A stretch of 64,000 nucleotides of DNA from Deltaproteobacteria bacterium (GTDB taxonomy: Bacteria; Myxococcota_A; UBA796; CAJQPC01), in NCBI GenBank assembly GCA_016717595.1, contig JADKFE010000022.1, positions 1 through 64,000 on the forward strand, given 5' to 3'. Of this stretch, positions 63,704-64,000 are shown piece by piece (the first letter of the stretch is position 1; each line of letters begins with the position of its first letter). The notes under the pieces are model-generated. The model was not told the DNA's origin and did not search any database. It was given only the letters and a program-made list of their open reading frames with translations. The position numbers and the translations under genes were made by a program.

Positions 63704-64000
63704 GCCGCCCCGATCTGTTTGACGTGGAGGCCCTCGCCCCGCGCTGGACCCGCGCCCGGCCCGCGTCGGACACGGCGTTTGATCCAGACGCGCACAGAGG
63801 CCCGCCTGAGCCCCTCGCGGCCCTGCCCGGCGCCTGGGCGGCCCTGGAGGCGGCGATCCGCGCCGAGCTGTCGCCCCCGGCGGCGAGCGCGGCCCTGGCC
63901 CTGCTCGCCACGCTGACGCCGCCGCCGTCGGCCGCGAGCCCCCCCGACGCCGCGCGTCTCAAGGCCCTGCTCGCCGGTCTGGACGCCGTCGAGGACGTGA
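63700..64000 (+). CDS. Unknown T6SS-operon protein, cut by the right edge
   Basis: The first ~100 residues of a gene overlapping tssL by ATGA. It begins MSRPDLFDVEALAPRWTRARP, with Ala/Leu-rich helical sequence (AALEAAIRAELSPPAASAALALLATL) and no signal or membrane segment. No family is recognisable; candidates for this position are TssA-, TssG- or TssM-associated proteins, but the first 100 residues do not settle it. Confidence 0.55.
   Translation, partial: MSRPDLFDVEALAPRWTRARPASDTAFDPDAHRGPPEPLAALPGAWAALEAAIRAELSPPAASAALALLATLTPPPSAASPPDAARLKALLAGLDAVEDV

Overview
The window is a high-GC chromosomal segment. It looks like a member of the former Deltaproteobacteria, probably Myxococcota or a relative. 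That assignment is inferred from content, not from any marker search: a Ser/Thr kinase fused to WD40 repeats, class III cyclase-FHA proteins, a Roadblock/MglB-like protein, a lipoxygenase, aspartyl-protease-like lipoproteins, a CHAT protease and a type VI secretion cluster. I found no rRNA, tRNA, CRISPR array or insertion sequence.

Layout. 1-2.6 kb (minus) holds a frameshifted three-gene, defence-like module: ATPase, TOPRIM-like protein and DUF262 protein. 2.9-9.3 kb is housekeeping: an RlmL-like rRNA methyltransferase, two SDR oxidoreductases, aconitase and an RlmI-like methyltransferase beside extreme poly-G tracts. 9.5-12.6 kb (minus) carries two tandem class III cyclase-FHA paralogues. 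12.8-17.5 kb encodes gltX, grpE and dnaK. 17.9-20.2 kb is a compact operon of a Roadblock protein, a coiled-coil membrane protein and a photoactive-yellow-protein-like PAS protein. A 53-residue HNH protein, a structured intergenic region and a Dps protein follow. 21.5-26.3 kb (minus) is an operon of an SAH-hydrolase-like protein, a helical repeat protein, a dead sulfatase homologue and a sulfatase-fold lipoprotein. It diverges from a canonical SAH hydrolase gene. 27.8-30.1 kb has a PhoD phosphatase and a repeat lipoprotein. 30.1-32.6 kb (minus) has an EAD-CHAT protein with a clear promoter and an aspartyl-protease-like lipoprotein. 32.7-37.8 kb has clpB, tyrS and hpf. 37.9-42.8 kb is poorly conserved and heavily frameshifted, and ends with an XRE-ImmA/IrrE operon. 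42.8-49.1 kb has a glycosyltransferase, an ABC exporter, an M13 peptidase and a 58-residue glycine-rich protein. 49.2-54.4 kb (minus) encodes a lipoxygenase and a kinase-WD40 protein. 54.8 kb to the right edge is a T6SS operon: tssB, tssC, tube candidate, tssK, tssE, a spike split into two genes, tssF, tssL and an unrecognised gene cut by the edge.

Quality note. About twenty single-base frame breaks are visible, some in genes that should be intact (clpB, tssK, ABC transporter). Three genes show pairs of mutually compensating breaks. Together with the poly-G tracts this points to assembly or consensus error for much of it, so 'pseudogene' calls here are provisional.
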